Part shown: positions 43,671 to 54,754 of the stretch, piece after piece
How positions within the stretch are numbered: the first letter of the stretch is position 1
Layout of the letters: the number at the start of each line of letters is the position of its first letter
Assembly: GCF_003987555.1 (NCBI RefSeq)
Contig: NZ_NGJW01000001.1
Span: 248,001 to 312,000, forward strand
Direction of reading: 5' to 3'
DNA: 64,000 bases
From: Vagococcus lutrae
Lineage (GTDB): Bacteria; Bacillota; Bacilli; Lactobacillales; Vagococcaceae
The notes under the pieces: generated by a model
Database searches by the model: none
Seen by the model: the letters and a program-made list of their open reading frames with translations, nothing else
What the model was told of the DNA's origin: nothing
Translations under genes and position numbers: made by a program

Positions 43671-45230
43671 TTATTTCCCTAGTTCTTCATCTACAGCATT
43701 TCGTACAAATTCTACTTGTGGGCCATATACAATATGTATATGTTTAGCTGCTGGGAAAAAGAATCCTGTACATCCCGATTGTTCTAATAATTTCTTATCT
43801 ATCATACTTACATCATTAACATCTATTCTTAAACGTGTAATACAGTTCTCTACTGAAGCAATATTTTGTTTTCCTCCCAAAGCGGTTACCACAATTTTAG
43901 CGATTTCGTCATACCTTTTTTCTTTTAATAAGGTACTGTCTAGATTCTGTGATTCTTCACGTCCAGGTGTTTTAATGTCAAACTTAATAATTGCCCAATA
44001 AAAGATAAAGTAAGTAACAACAGCTAATAATAATCCTATCAATACTAAGAAAATCCAGTTAGTCTTTTCATACAAAAGTCCAAAAATTGCAAAGTCAAAA
44101 ATTGTTCCTCTTATATAACCAATTGCTACATTCGCAAGCGATAACAAGACCGCTCCAATACCTACAATAGCGGCATATACAACAAAGAGTAAAGGTGCGA
44201 TGAAAACAAATGTAAATTCTAATGGCTCAGTCACATTCCCTAGCATTGCTGTTAATACCATCGTAATTAACATAGATTTAACTTCAGGTTTATTCTCTGC
44301 TCTGGCTGTTTTATACATCGCAAAAGCAATTGCTGGAAAAAGGAAAAGAGTTACTAACATTTGCTGTTGCGCCATAAAACGTGTTAAATCTGGCATCATT
44401 GCCCAATATTCACTATTAGGACCTTGATTAAATAGAACTTCGTTCATCGCCGGTACTACCCCTACATAGGTCGTTCCGTCTATTACATAGGATCCCCCTG
44501 CTTCTGTAAATCTAAACAAAGCATTCCATACATGATGCAGTCCAAACGGTATAAATAAGCGTTCCCCTGCGGCTGTAAAGAATGGTCCCATTACACTTAA
44601 AAACACTACTGATAATTTCATTAACACACCAACAAACAATTCCCAAATAAATGGTAATACTGCTCCAATCGCAATCATACATCCCATAGTGATAATAGGA
44701 ACAGACTTCTTACCCGAAAAGAACGCAAACGCTGTGGGTAATTCCAAATTATAATACTTGTCCGTCGCCCAGGCTGCAATCAATCCCGTAATAATTCCGC
44801 CAGCAGCACTAATATTCATCGTTTGAATACCTAGAACTGTTATCTGACCTACTTGGGTCATGACATCTGGCTCTGCCATCTTGCCAGTCAAAGTTAACCA
44901 AACATTCATAGTAATAATTAAAGTTAAATAGCCTGTTACAGCAGCAAAAACAGAAATCCCTTTATCTTTTTTACTCATACCATATGCGACACCCATAGCA
45001 AATAATAAAGGTATATTATCAAAAACCACACTAGCAATAGATCGAATACTAATTAAAAGCGCATTTACATTCTCATTCCCTAAAAAACTAAATCTTTCTA
45101 TCATATAAGGTTGAACAAATGCGCCACTAATACCTAATATCATTCCCACTGGTGCTAAAACACCAATTGGCAACAACAAGGTGCGTCCAAACTTTTGAAT
45201 TGAATCACTGAATCTCCCTTTTTTTCCCAT
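43671..45230 (-). CDS. PTS system, glucose/alpha-glucoside family, EIICB
   Basis: A 519-aa two-domain permease. EIIC (about 1-410, ten or so membrane helices) carries the family's substrate loop with GLHHVWNALFRFTEAGG and MLGNVTEPLEF. EIIB (about 435-519) has the phosphorylated cysteine in SVENCITRLRIDV. There is no EIIA domain, so a glucose-type EIIA from elsewhere must phosphorylate it. It is the first gene of the operon with the lyase, malic enzyme, fumarase and RpiR. The start has AAAGGAGATATCTAA. The imported and phosphorylated compound is unknown but should be a sugar derivative that the lyase can split. Confidence 0.92.
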   Translation of the reverse strand: MGKKGRFSDSIQKFGRTLLLPIGVLAPVGMILGISGAFVQPYMIERFSFLGNENVNALLISIRSIASVVFDNIPLLFAMGVAYGMSKKDKGISVFAAVTGYLTLIITMNVWLTLTGKMAEPDVMTQVGQITVLGIQTMNISAAGGIITGLIAAWATDKYYNLELPTAFAFFSGKKSVPIITMGCMIAIGAVLPFIWELFVGVLMKLSVVFLSVMGPFFTAAGERLFIPFGLHHVWNALFRFTEAGGSYVIDGTTYVGVVPAMNEVLFNQGPNSEYWAMMPDLTRFMAQQQMLVTLFLFPAIAFAMYKTARAENKPEVKSMLITMVLTAMLGNVTEPLEFTFVFIAPLLFVVYAAIVGIGAVLLSLANVAIGYIRGTIFDFAIFGLLYEKTNWIFLVLIGLLLAVVTYFIFYWAIIKFDIKTPGREESQNLDSTLLKEKRYDEIAKIVVTALGGKQNIASVENCITRLRIDVNDVSMIDKKLLEQSGCTGFFFPAAKHIHIVYGPQVEFVRNAVDEELGK

Positions 45231-45271
45231 TTAGATATCTCCTTTTCATCTGATAACTGTATCATAACACC

Positions 45272-45299
45272 CGTATAACTAGACTAAAAGCGCTATCAA
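45272..45299 (-). promoter_or_regulatory. Candidate promoter and cre site of the EIICB-lyase operon
   Basis: The minus strand has TTGATA (45299-45294), 16 bases and TATACG (45277-45272). A cre-like sequence (45298-45285, matching TGWAANCGNTNWCA except at two places) overlaps the -35 and spacer, so CcpA repression is likely. Confidence is moderate because the -10 is imperfect. Confidence 0.5.
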
Positions 45300-45309
45300 T
45301 GTATATTAG

Positions 45310-45342
45310 ATGACCTAAGTCACGAAAAATGATTTAGGTCAT
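45310..45342. promoter_or_regulatory. Inverted repeat upstream of the EIICB-lyase operon, candidate RpiR operator
   Basis: Arms ATGACCTAA (45310-45318) and TTAGGTCAT (45334-45342). Each half-site is itself a TGAYTTAGGTCA-like element, giving two inverted copies about two helical turns apart. It sits 11 bp upstream of the candidate -35. Confidence 0.6.
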
Positions 45343-45362
45343 TTATAATGCTATCTATAAAT

Positions 45363-45393
45363 AAAAAAGAGCCGCTAAACTAGCAGGCTCTTT
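45363..45393. terminator. Terminator of the aldo/keto reductase gene
   Basis: AAAGAGCC/GGCTCTTT stem with inner GCT/AGC pairing and flanking A/T runs, directly after the stop. Confidence 0.8.
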
Positions 45394-45404
45394 GTATACT
45401 CATA

Positions 45405-46232
45405 TTACTTTTCATCAAACTCATCTGGGTTCGTACCAAAACGTTCCCCAGTGTGCATATTATCAATAGCTTGTCTGTCTTCATCTGTCAGTTCAAAATC
45501 AAAAATATCCGCATTTTGAGCAATACGTTCTTGATTGACTGATTTTGGAATCGTCACGATATCATTTTCTAAATCCCAACGTAAAATAACTTGCGCTGGT
45601 GTTTTATGATATTTTTCGCCAATAGCTGCTAAACGCTCGTCTTCTAACAGATGTCCTTGCCCTAGCGGTGACCATGCTTCAATCGCAATCTCATGTTTTG
45701 CACAATAATCACGTAATTCTTTCTGATTTAAAAGAGGGTGGAGTTCCACTTGGTTGACCATCGGTTTAATTTCTGCATCCGTCATTAAATCATCTAAATG
45801 ATGGGGATGAAAATTACACACGCCAATGGCTCTCACGCGTCCATCTTTATATAATTTTTCTAACGCTCTCCAAGTATCTTTGTATTTACCCGCTACCGGC
45901 CAATGAATCAAATATAAATCTAAATAATCTAACTGTAATTTTTCTAAGCTCTCTTCAAACGCTGCCAAGGTACTCTCATACCCTTGTTCATCGTTCCATA
46001 CTTTACTTGTTACAAAAAGTTCCTCGCGTTTAATACCAGACTCACGAATACCTTGCCCTACCCCGCGCTCATTTTTGTAAATTGCAGCTGTGTCAATAGA
46101 ACGGTAACCTGTTTCAATTGCCCATTTGACGGCGTTAATAACTTCTTCATCATCTGCAGCTTTCCATACACCTAAACCTAATCGTGGCATTGCCACATCG
46201 TTTGCTAATACTTTTGTGCTAGAGATATCCAT
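45405..46232 (-). CDS. Aldo/keto reductase (2,5-diketogluconate reductase-like)
   Basis: A 275-aa NADPH-dependent reductase with the TIM-barrel AKR pattern. It has [21 protein letters not shown] with the catalytic Tyr, Lys in VTSKVW, His in LYLIHWPV, and the C-terminal cofactor loop [13 protein letters not shown]. It belongs to the AKR5 group found widely in lactic acid bacteria, which reduces carbonyls such as methylglyoxal. It is monocistronic with its own terminator. The real substrate cannot be told. Confidence 0.93.
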   Translation of the reverse strand: MDISSTKVLANDVAMPRLGLGVWKAADDEEVINAVKWAIETGYRSIDTAAIYKNERGVGQGIRESGIKREELFVTSKVWNDEQGYESTLAAFEESLEKLQLDYLDLYLIHWPVAGKYKDTWRALEKLYKDGRVRAIGVCNFHPHHLDDLMTDAEIKPMVNQVELHPLLNQKELRDYCAKHEIAIEAWSPLGQGHLLEDERLAAIGEKYHKTPAQVILRWDLENDIVTIPKSVNQERIAQNADIFDFELTDEDRQAIDNMHTGERFGTNPDEFDEK

Positions 46233-46412
46233 TTCGTTCCGTCCTTTCTATATAACCTATCTTAATTTTATACTTTATCTTATTATCTTGTAAAGTAAAT
46301 GGACTTCTATGAACAAAATAACAAAATGAGAAGATTTTTACTGGTAATCTTCATTAATACACGGTACATTATAAGATAACTATTTCAAGACTGACAACTA
46401 GGAGGATATTGT

Positions 46413-47432
46413 ATGCAACGTGAGATTGTTCAAAATTTACCAAAAATCGAACTTCATTGTCATTTAGATGGTTCTGTTAGACCTGCTGTCCTAGAAAAAA
46501 TCGCCCGAAAACAAAAACGCCCGTTACCTGCCACAGGTGACGCCTTAGCTGAGTTAATGAAAGTCCCAGACGAGGCTGAAAGCTTACTAGATTACTTAAA
46601 GTGTTTTGATGTCGTGCTTCCTTACTTACAACAAAAGGAAGCTCTAGAATTAATCGCTTATGACTTAGTTGCTCAAGTAGCAGAGGAAAATGTTACCTAT
46701 TTAGAAGTACGATTTGCGCCCATGCTATTTACACACGAAGGTCTTAGCATTGAAACGATACTTGATGTTGTACTAAATGGATTAAAAAAAGGCGAGCAAG
46801 ATTTTGGTGTTAAAACAAATGCACTACTTTGCGGTATGCGTCATCACACGCTTGAACAAAATCAACAAATTGTAACAGCAGCGAAAAAATATCTTGGTAA
46901 GGGAGTTGCTGGTTTTGATTTAGCCGGCGATGAGGCGAACTATCCAATGTCTTTATTTGAAGAAGTCGTTTCCGAAGCACATACACAACAAATCCCTATC
47001 ACGCTTCACGCAGGTGAATGTGGCTGCGCGCAAAATGTCGCTACTGCTGTAAAGTTGGGAGCAACACGTATCGGTCATGGGATTGCTTTGAAAGACGATT
47101 CCGCTATCTTAGAATCATGCATTCGTCACAACACTCTCATCGAAATGTGCCCTACTAGCAACTTCCAAACAAAAGCTGTATCATCCTTATCAGAGTATCC
47201 TTTCCAAATCTTCTTAGATGCTGGATTAAATATATGTATTAATACGGATAATCGTACGGTATCTAACACCACATTAACGGATGAGTTCTTAAAATTGCAC
47301 GAATGGTATCAAATCGACTATGCCTTAATGAAAAAGTTAAATCAGAATGCCATTGAAGGAGCATTTATCTCCGATTCAGATAAACAACACTTGTCAGAGC
47401 AGCTAGATACAGCCTATTCAAACTATATGTAA
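46413..47432 (+). CDS. add: Adenosine deaminase
   Basis: A 339-aa zinc enzyme converting adenosine to inosine in purine salvage. Motifs: HCHLDGS (zinc His pair, residue 15 region), HAGECG (catalytic Glu neighbourhood), RIGHGI and NTDNRTVSNT (zinc Asp). It starts at ATG 46413 behind CTAGGAGGATATT and ends at a strong terminator. It stands alone between divergent and convergent neighbours. It fits functionally with the surface nucleotidase encoded at 34-38 kb, which would supply adenosine. Confidence 0.95.
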   Translation: MQREIVQNLPKIELHCHLDGSVRPAVLEKIARKQKRPLPATGDALAELMKVPDEAESLLDYLKCFDVVLPYLQQKEALELIAYDLVAQVAEENVTYLEVRFAPMLFTHEGLSIETILDVVLNGLKKGEQDFGVKTNALLCGMRHHTLEQNQQIVTAAKKYLGKGVAGFDLAGDEANYPMSLFEEVVSEAHTQQIPITLHAGECGCAQNVATAVKLGATRIGHGIALKDDSAILESCIRHNTLIEMCPTSNFQTKAVSSLSEYPFQIFLDAGLNICINTDNRTVSNTTLTDEFLKLHEWYQIDYALMKKLNQNAIEGAFISDSDKQHLSEQLDTAYSNYM

Positions 47433-47438
47433 AACAGA

Positions 47439-47475
47439 AAAAAACCATTAAAACAAAAGGTTTTAATGGTTTTTT
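47439..47475. terminator. Bidirectional intrinsic terminator
   Basis: AAAAAACCATTAAAAC with its complement GTTTTAATGGTTTTTT-like arm, between convergent add and groEL. Confidence 0.88.
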
Positions 47476-47492
47476 AGTAATCTAAAACTAGC

Positions 47493-49426
<1,934 letters not shown>

Positions 49427-49454
49427 TGTAAATCCCTCCATTTAGTTTTATCTT

Positions 49455-49481
49455 TTAGCACTTAATGATTAAGAGTGCTAA
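49455..49481. promoter_or_regulatory. CIRCE element (HrcA operator)
   Basis: TTAGCACTT, nine bases, GAGTGCTAA; one mismatch from the consensus TTAGCACTC-N9-GAGTGCTAA. It lies between the groES promoter and start. Confidence 0.97.
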
Positions 49482-49491
49482 TCCACTTATT

Positions 49492-49520
49492 ATAATACCT
49501 ATTCTTTTTCTTTTTGGCAA
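49492..49520 (-). promoter_or_regulatory. Promoter of groESL
   Basis: The minus strand has TTGCCA (49520-49515), 17 bases, and TATTAT (49497-49492), immediately upstream of CIRCE. Confidence 0.8.
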
Positions 49521-49551
49521 GTCTTTTGCTATGATCGATTTAACAAACAAA

Positions 49552-49582
49552 AAAAGTTACTACAAAATGTGTAGTAACTTTT
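49552..49582 (-). terminator. Terminator of rex
   Basis: AAAAGTTACTACA/TGTAGTAACTTTT stem after the rex stop codon, followed by a T-run on the minus strand. Confidence 0.88.
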
Positions 49583-49585
49583 AAT

Positions 49586-50236
49586 TTAGTTAGTAGTGGA
49601 CTGATCTTCGCCATAATGGTTTAAGAAGTAAATTAAGGTTTGCAATTCATGTGTCAAGTTAACACTTTGCACTTGCACATGTTTTGGCGTTGTTAAACGA
49701 ACTGGCGTAAAGTTCATAATCCCACGAACGCCCGCTTCGATTAATTGATTTGCCACATCTTGCGCTGCAGAAGAAGGAACTGTCATAATTGCAATTTCAA
49801 TTTGTTGTTGTTTAATTTGCTCGACCATGTCTGACATTGGATAGACAGGAATACCTTCGACAATACGGCCAACTAGGTCTTCTTTCACATCGAACGCCGC
49901 ACTAATACGGATATTATTCCCTTGGTGGAAACCGTAGTTTAATAACGCATTACCTAAGTTACCAACCCCAATAAGCGCCACATTTGTTAAGCGGTCTTCT
50001 GTTAAAATCTTACCAAAAAATTCTAACAAACTCTCTACGTCATAACCGTAGCCACGCTTACCGAGTTCTCCAAAGTAAGAAAAGTCACGACGAATCGTCG
50101 CACTGTCAACTTTAACTGCTTCACTTAATTCTGTAGAGGAAACTTTTGTTTTCCCTGAATCTAATAATACGCGTAAATAGCGATAATACAACGGCAACCT
50201 TTTGGCAGTTGCACGAGGAATTGTTTGTGTTTTCAT
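49586..50236 (-). CDS. rex: Redox-sensing transcriptional repressor Rex
   Basis: A 216-aa NADH-sensing repressor. The N-terminal winged helix (about 1-80, with [17 protein letters not shown]) is followed by a Rossmann domain with [16 protein letters not shown] (GxGxxG) and a C-terminal swapped helix. It represses fermentation and respiration genes at low NADH/NAD ratio. Start ATG at 50236 follows AAAGGGAG. It is divergent from the ABC-F gene, the same pairing as ydiH-ydiF in bacilli, and adjacent to groESL. Confidence 0.96.
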   Translation of the reverse strand: MKTQTIPRATAKRLPLYYRYLRVLLDSGKTKVSSTELSEAVKVDSATIRRDFSYFGELGKRGYGYDVESLLEFFGKILTEDRLTNVALIGVGNLGNALLNYGFHQGNNIRISAAFDVKEDLVGRIVEGIPVYPMSDMVEQIKQQQIEIAIMTVPSSAAQDVANQLIEAGVRGIMNFTPVRLTTPKHVQVQSVNLTHELQTLIYFLNHYGEDQSTTN

Positions 50237-50425
50237 AATGATTTTCTCCCTTTCCAGTATTGTTGTTTACCCATCGTTCTGGAATTCACATTACTATAAT
50301 ACCAGTAATTACACATATAATGCAATTTTGTTGTCTCAATTGTGAAAAAGTTCTTGCAGTCAACACTTTTTAGTTTTTTATCTTTTTCAATATGATATTA
50401 TAAATAAAGGAAACGAGGTTATAAA

Positions 50426-52372
50426 ATGATTCTATTACAAGCAAATCAAGTGGCGCGCCATTTTGGTGCAGATGTCCTTTTTGAACAACTTTATTTAGAA
50501 ATACAAGATACGAGTCGCATTGCTTTAGTTGGACGAAATGGAGCAGGAAAGTCGACATTATTAAAAATAATCGCGGGTATCGAAACACCCGATCAAGGAA
50601 ATATTTCCAAAATAAAAGACTTGACTATCGGCTATTTAGCACAGGATACTGGCTTTCAATCTGAAAAAACTGTCTGGGAAGAAATGTTAAGTGTTTTTGA
50701 ATCCGTTATTCAAACAGAACAACAACTACGTACATTAGAACAAAAAATGGCCGATCCTACAATTTATGAAGATGAAGAAAACTATCGGCATCTTTTAAAA
50801 ACGTATGATACCATTCAAGTAAAATTTCATGATATGAACGGATTTGGCTATGAAGCGGAAATTAAATCTGTGTTAAATGGTTTTCAGTTCGATGCTTCTT
50901 TTTACGATCGTCCAGTCAACGCTCTCTCTGGCGGACAAAAAACACGACTAGCCTTAGCTAAGTTACTTTTAGAACGGCCACAACTGTTAATCTTAGACGA
51001 GCCGACAAACCACTTGGATATTCAAACTCTGTCATGGTTAGAAGGCTATTTGCAAAACTATCGTGGCGCGTTACTTATGGTTTCACATGACCGTTACTTT
51101 TTAGACCAACTTGTCAATGAAGTTTATGAACTTAGTCGTCATAAGATGACACATTACAAAGGAAACTATACACGCTATTTGATATTAAAAGAAGAAAAAA
51201 TGCGGTTAGAATGGCGTGCCTTTGAAAAACAACAAGACTCGATTAAAAAGATGGAAGAGTTTGTAGCAAAAAACATTGCGCGAGCAAGTACGACGAAGCG
51301 TGCACAGAGTCGAAGAAAACAGTTAGAAAAGCTAGAGCGTATTGAGCAGCCTCTAGGGGATGAGAAGTCTGCGAGTTTTCGTTTTCCAATTGAAAAAGCT
51401 TCAGGTAATATCGTCCTACAAGTCGAGGACGCGAGTATTGGGTTTGACGACCACGTATTAGCTGCTCCGATTAAATTAGACATTCGCAAGCAAGAAGCTG
51501 TCGCGTTGGTCGGTCCAAATGGGATTGGTAAATCGACGCTATTAAAAGCAATTATTGAAAAACAGCCCTTTCTAACCGGAGAAAAACGTACGGGTTCAAA
51601 TGTTTCAATTGGTTATTATGATCAGGAACATCAACAACTGTCGTCAAATAAAACCGTACTTAAAGAGTTATGGGACGAACATCCTACTACGCCTGAAAAA
51701 GAAATTCGAACGATGTTAGGCAGTTTTCTATTTTCTGGAGAAGATGTTGAAAAAACGATTGGCCTTCTGAGTGGTGGAGAAAAAGCGCGCGTGGCTTTGG
51801 CAAAACTAGCTATGCAAAAAAACAATTTTTTAGTACTCGATGAGCCGACCAACCATTTAGATATCGATAGTAAAGAAGTTTTAGAAGAAGCGTTGATTCA
51901 CTATGAAGGCACGATTTTATTTGTTTCTCATGACCGTTACTTTATCAATCGTATTGCCACAAAAGTAATCGAACTAGAAGCCGATGGTACTAAGGAGTAT
52001 CTAGGTGACTACGATTACTTTGTCGATAAAAAAGCTGAATTAGCCGAACTGGCCGCACTTCAAGCCGAAGAAACGTCGCCAGAAGTACCTAGCACGACGG
52101 CCTCTTCTAATAAGCAAGACTACCAAGCTTCAAAAGAATTACAACGGGAACAACGTCGCTTGGAACGCTTAATCGCTGAGAGTGAGCAAGCTATTGAACG
52201 TTTAGACCAAGAAATGCAACAACTCCAAGAAGAAATGGCGCTTCCTGATAATTTACAAGACCATACTAAGCTCTTATCTTTACAACAAACACTTGAAGAA
52301 AAAGAAATGGCACAGCTTGACTTATGGGAAACATGGGAAACAGCTTCTCATGAATTAGAAACGCTAACTTAA
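50426..52372 (+). CDS. ABC-F family ATPase (YdiF/Uup-like)
   Basis: A 648-aa soluble protein with two ATPase domains and no membrane helices. Walker A GRNGAGKST and GPNGIGKST, signatures LSGGQKTRLALAK and LSGGEKARVALAK, and Walker B LILDEPTNHLD and LVLDEPTNHLD are all intact. The interdomain P-site linker is charged, and a C-terminal coiled coil (about 565-645) resembles Uup/YdiF. ABC-F proteins act on the ribosome; this housekeeping type is not an antibiotic-resistance subfamily as far as I can see. It is divergent from rex, as in bacilli. Confidence 0.92.
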   Translation: MILLQANQVARHFGADVLFEQLYLEIQDTSRIALVGRNGAGKSTLLKIIAGIETPDQGNISKIKDLTIGYLAQDTGFQSEKTVWEEMLSVFESVIQTEQQLRTLEQKMADPTIYEDEENYRHLLKTYDTIQVKFHDMNGFGYEAEIKSVLNGFQFDASFYDRPVNALSGGQKTRLALAKLLLERPQLLILDEPTNHLDIQTLSWLEGYLQNYRGALLMVSHDRYFLDQLVNEVYELSRHKMTHYKGNYTRYLILKEEKMRLEWRAFEKQQDSIKKMEEFVAKNIARASTTKRAQSRRKQLEKLERIEQPLGDEKSASFRFPIEKASGNIVLQVEDASIGFDDHVLAAPIKLDIRKQEAVALVGPNGIGKSTLLKAIIEKQPFLTGEKRTGSNVSIGYYDQEHQQLSSNKTVLKELWDEHPTTPEKEIRTMLGSFLFSGEDVEKTIGLLSGGEKARVALAKLAMQKNNFLVLDEPTNHLDIDSKEVLEEALIHYEGTILFVSHDRYFINRIATKVIELEADGTKEYLGDYDYFVDKKAELAELAALQAEETSPEVPSTTASSNKQDYQASKELQREQRRLERLIAESEQAIERLDQEMQQLQEEMALPDNLQDHTKLLSLQQTLEEKEMAQLDLWETWETASHELETLT

Positions 52373-52407
52373 AAAAAGAGTGCGAGAAAATTCTCGCACT
52401 CTTTTTT
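52372..52407. terminator. Bidirectional intrinsic terminator
   Basis: A perfect 17-bp stem AAAAAAGAGTGCGAGAA/TTCTCGCACTCTTTTTT with a 2-base loop, between convergent ABC-F and LacI-type genes. Confidence 0.95.
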
Positions 52408-52412
52408 AGTTT

Positions 52413-53357
52413 TCATTCTCGATAAATAAACTGAGAAGGAATTTCAAGTTGTTCGGGTTGGTTGTCACTGGTTACAATCCGAAAAGCTTCTTGGCCAATT
52501 CGATACGCATGATGATCGACTGTAGAAAATTTTAACAAGCGACTGCTCAATTGGTTTTCTTGTCCTACAATAATTGGCGGTGTCTGTTTTTGTTCATCAT
52601 AGTAACGCAAAACGCCACTGGCAATATCATCGCCATTAGCAAAAACTGCTTGGATTTCATTTTGCTTAGCTAGCACATCTTTTGCTACTTGATATCCGTC
52701 CGTTTCATCCATCATTCCTGTGATGATTTGATGTGGCTTCGGTGGGCAACCATAAACATGCTCATATGCCTCTACTATTAACGCACTTGTTGCACTTCCA
52801 TCGCTCTCCCTACTCATCAGTAAGACAATAGATTGACCAAAATGCTGTTTTAAATAATGAAAAACTTCCAAGTAAGCTGGCAATCGGTCGCAATAAACAG
52901 CTGATAATAAGGACGTATCGGGGTTTTCACAACACACAACCGGTGCATACTGCGTATACCGGGTCAACTTCTCCAACGAGCTAGCACGCGAAATAAAAAT
53001 AAGTCCGTCAAATGCTTTGCGTTGAAGCTGATTCAAATATGTGTCTTCCAACTGTTCGTCGTAAGATGACGGTAAAATGACAATGCGATACGGTGTTGAA
53101 AAAGCTGCGTTCACGACACCGTTTAATATTTCCGTAAAAAACGGATGAATCGTATTGGGGATGACCACGCCAATCTGACGAGTTTTCCCATGACTCAAAT
53201 GCCTAGCTAACTCATTCGGTTGATAATCCAACTCGTCAATCACTTGTAAAATAGTTTGTCGGGCTGTTTCAGAAACATGATGTCGCTGATTAAGGACGCG
53301 CGAAACAGTCGAAACGGAATAGCCACTTTTCTTGGCTATATCGTGAATCGTTGTCAT
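52413..53357 (-). CDS. LacI-family transcriptional regulator
   Basis: A 314-aa repressor. The N-terminal helix-turn-helix and hinge (TTIHDIAKKSGYSVSTVSRVLN, about 2-23, then about 45-58) is followed by a periplasmic-binding-protein-like sugar domain (IGVVIPNTIHPFFTEILNG). Start ATG at 53357 follows AAAGGACGG; the frame runs open to 53381 without a site. It lies a few bases after the 110-aa gene in the same orientation. There is no adjacent sugar catabolic gene, so the regulated target is unknown. Confidence 0.92.
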   Translation of the reverse strand: MTTIHDIAKKSGYSVSTVSRVLNQRHHVSETARQTILQVIDELDYQPNELARHLSHGKTRQIGVVIPNTIHPFFTEILNGVVNAAFSTPYRIVILPSSYDEQLEDTYLNQLQRKAFDGLIFISRASSLEKLTRYTQYAPVVCCENPDTSLLSAVYCDRLPAYLEVFHYLKQHFGQSIVLLMSRESDGSATSALIVEAYEHVYGCPPKPHQIITGMMDETDGYQVAKDVLAKQNEIQAVFANGDDIASGVLRYYDEQKQTPPIIVGQENQLSSRLLKFSTVDHHAYRIGQEAFRIVTSDNQPEQLEIPSQFIYRE

Positions 53358-53384
53358 ATTACCCGTCCTTTCTTTTACCATCGT

Positions 53385-53717
53385 CTAACTCATCATTAAA
53401 ATTTCCATATTCTCTATTTCTAATGCTTGGATAAAATAAAGCAAGTCTAAATACAGCTTATGCGAATGAACATAAATTATAAGATAGTCACTAGTTTGAA
53501 GGGACGGTAGCTCTCTTGAAAAAGAAGTCTTATCCGTTAATACACACGCTTTTGACGATGTATCTGAAGCATCAATCGTTAATATTGGAAAGTAACGTGT
53601 CAGTATAAAAACAAGCTTTTCTTTCAGCGAAGTGTCGCATTTTTGCCAATTAAAGCATAATTCCTGTCCCTCTGTAATTGACCGTTGAATAGGATACGGA
53701 TTTTGAGTTATCGCCAT
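53385..53717 (-). CDS. Hypothetical protein (110 aa) upstream of the LacI regulator
   Basis: A 110-aa protein starting MAITQNPYPIQRSIT behind an excellent AGGAGGT site, so it is translated. It is soluble in prediction, with an alpha/beta pattern and a hydrophobic stretch around 85-103 (LYLDLLYFIQALEI). It forms an operon with the LacI-family regulator, 27 bases apart. I recognise no motif. It may be a small partner of the regulator or an unrelated cytoplasmic protein. Confidence 0.65.
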   Translation of the reverse strand: MAITQNPYPIQRSITEGQELCFNWQKCDTSLKEKLVFILTRYFPILTIDASDTSSKACVLTDKTSFSRELPSLQTSDYLIIYVHSHKLYLDLLYFIQALEIENMEILMMS

Positions 53718-53791
53718 TTTTATACCTCCTAGATTATGATTACTTCTAGTATAATGGCTAAAACCCGTTTCAGGTCAACTACTAATTTGTT

Positions 53792-54739
53792 TTAACGTGG
53801 GATGGCTTCGCTAAGTTTTTGATAGATAACATTTACTTCTTCTAAATCTCGCGCCGTCGCTCCACTAGCTAGTGGATGCCCGCCCCCTTTATGTTCTTTC
53901 GCTATCGTATTAATCACAGGTCCCTTCGAACGAATACGGACACGATAATATCCTTCAGGCTGTTCGACAAATAGCGCCCATGTTTGAACACGGTCAATTT
54001 GACCCGGTAAGGGAATGAGTGAAGATGTTTCACTATCATCGACGTTATATTTTTCTAAGATATGATGCGGCAGAATAATTCGGGCTGCACCATACTCATC
54101 AATTTCTAAATGCTCTAACGCATAACCAGATAGCCACGCCACATTTTCTGTTATTTCATCTAATTGTCGATTTAACAAAGTTGCATCAAAGTTAAAACGT
54201 CGTAAAGCTGCTGCTACCTCCATTGTTCTAGGCGTAGTACTTGGATACATAAAACGACCCGTATCCCCTACAATCCCACCATATAACAACCGGGCTGCTT
54301 CATCTGTCATCACTAATTGTTCTGGGAAAGTCGCATAAAACTCGTAAATCATCTCGCTACAACTACTTGCGTTCGTATCCACCCAAACAATCTCTCCATA
54401 AGGTTCATCGTTAGGATGGTGATCAATTTTTATCACTTTTTCACCTAATGCATAGCGCTTATCACTAATTCGTGGTGCATTTGCGGTATCAGTAACAATC
54501 ACTAACGCTTGCTCATAATCATCATCTGCGACCTCATCCATCGTTGTCAGATAATCTAAGTCGTTGACCGTTCCGCCTACTTTATAAATTGATTTTTCTG
54601 GAAAACTAGCTTGTAGTATTTCCGCTAATCCTGCTTGAGAACCAAGCGCATCCGGGTCAGGACGTTCATGACGATGAATAATAATCGTTGAATAATGCTG
54701 AATCTCTTGTAATATTTCTGTTAATACTGCTTTTCTCAT
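53792..54739 (-). CDS. nrnA: Oligoribonuclease / pAp phosphatase NrnA (DHH-DHHA1)
   Basis: A 315-aa manganese phosphoesterase that degrades very short RNAs (nanoRNA) and 3'-phosphoadenosine 5'-phosphate. Motifs: HRHERPDPDALGS, VIVTDTANAPR, KIDHHPND (DHH), and the C-terminal GGGHPLASGA of DHHA1. The gene pair with the ytoI-like regulator upstream is conserved in Firmicutes, with the gap of 15 bases between them indicating one operon. Confidence 0.94.
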   Translation of the reverse strand: MRKAVLTEILQEIQHYSTIIIHRHERPDPDALGSQAGLAEILQASFPEKSIYKVGGTVNDLDYLTTMDEVADDDYEQALVIVTDTANAPRISDKRYALGEKVIKIDHHPNDEPYGEIVWVDTNASSCSEMIYEFYATFPEQLVMTDEAARLLYGGIVGDTGRFMYPSTTPRTMEVAAALRRFNFDATLLNRQLDEITENVAWLSGYALEHLEIDEYGAARIILPHHILEKYNVDDSETSSLIPLPGQIDRVQTWALFVEQPEGYYRVRIRSKGPVINTIAKEHKGGGHPLASGATARDLEEVNVIYQKLSEAIPR

Positions 54740-54754
54740 CTGCAGACTCCCCTT

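Noticed and set aside
49427-49441. ATG at 49441 as groES start
   Set aside because: It has no ribosome binding site and overlaps the GGAGG that serves the TTG at 49426.
50334-50357. Rex operator upstream of rex (TTGTGAAAAAG...)
   Set aside because: Only one half-site is present; the partner half TTCACAA is missing, so I do not call it.
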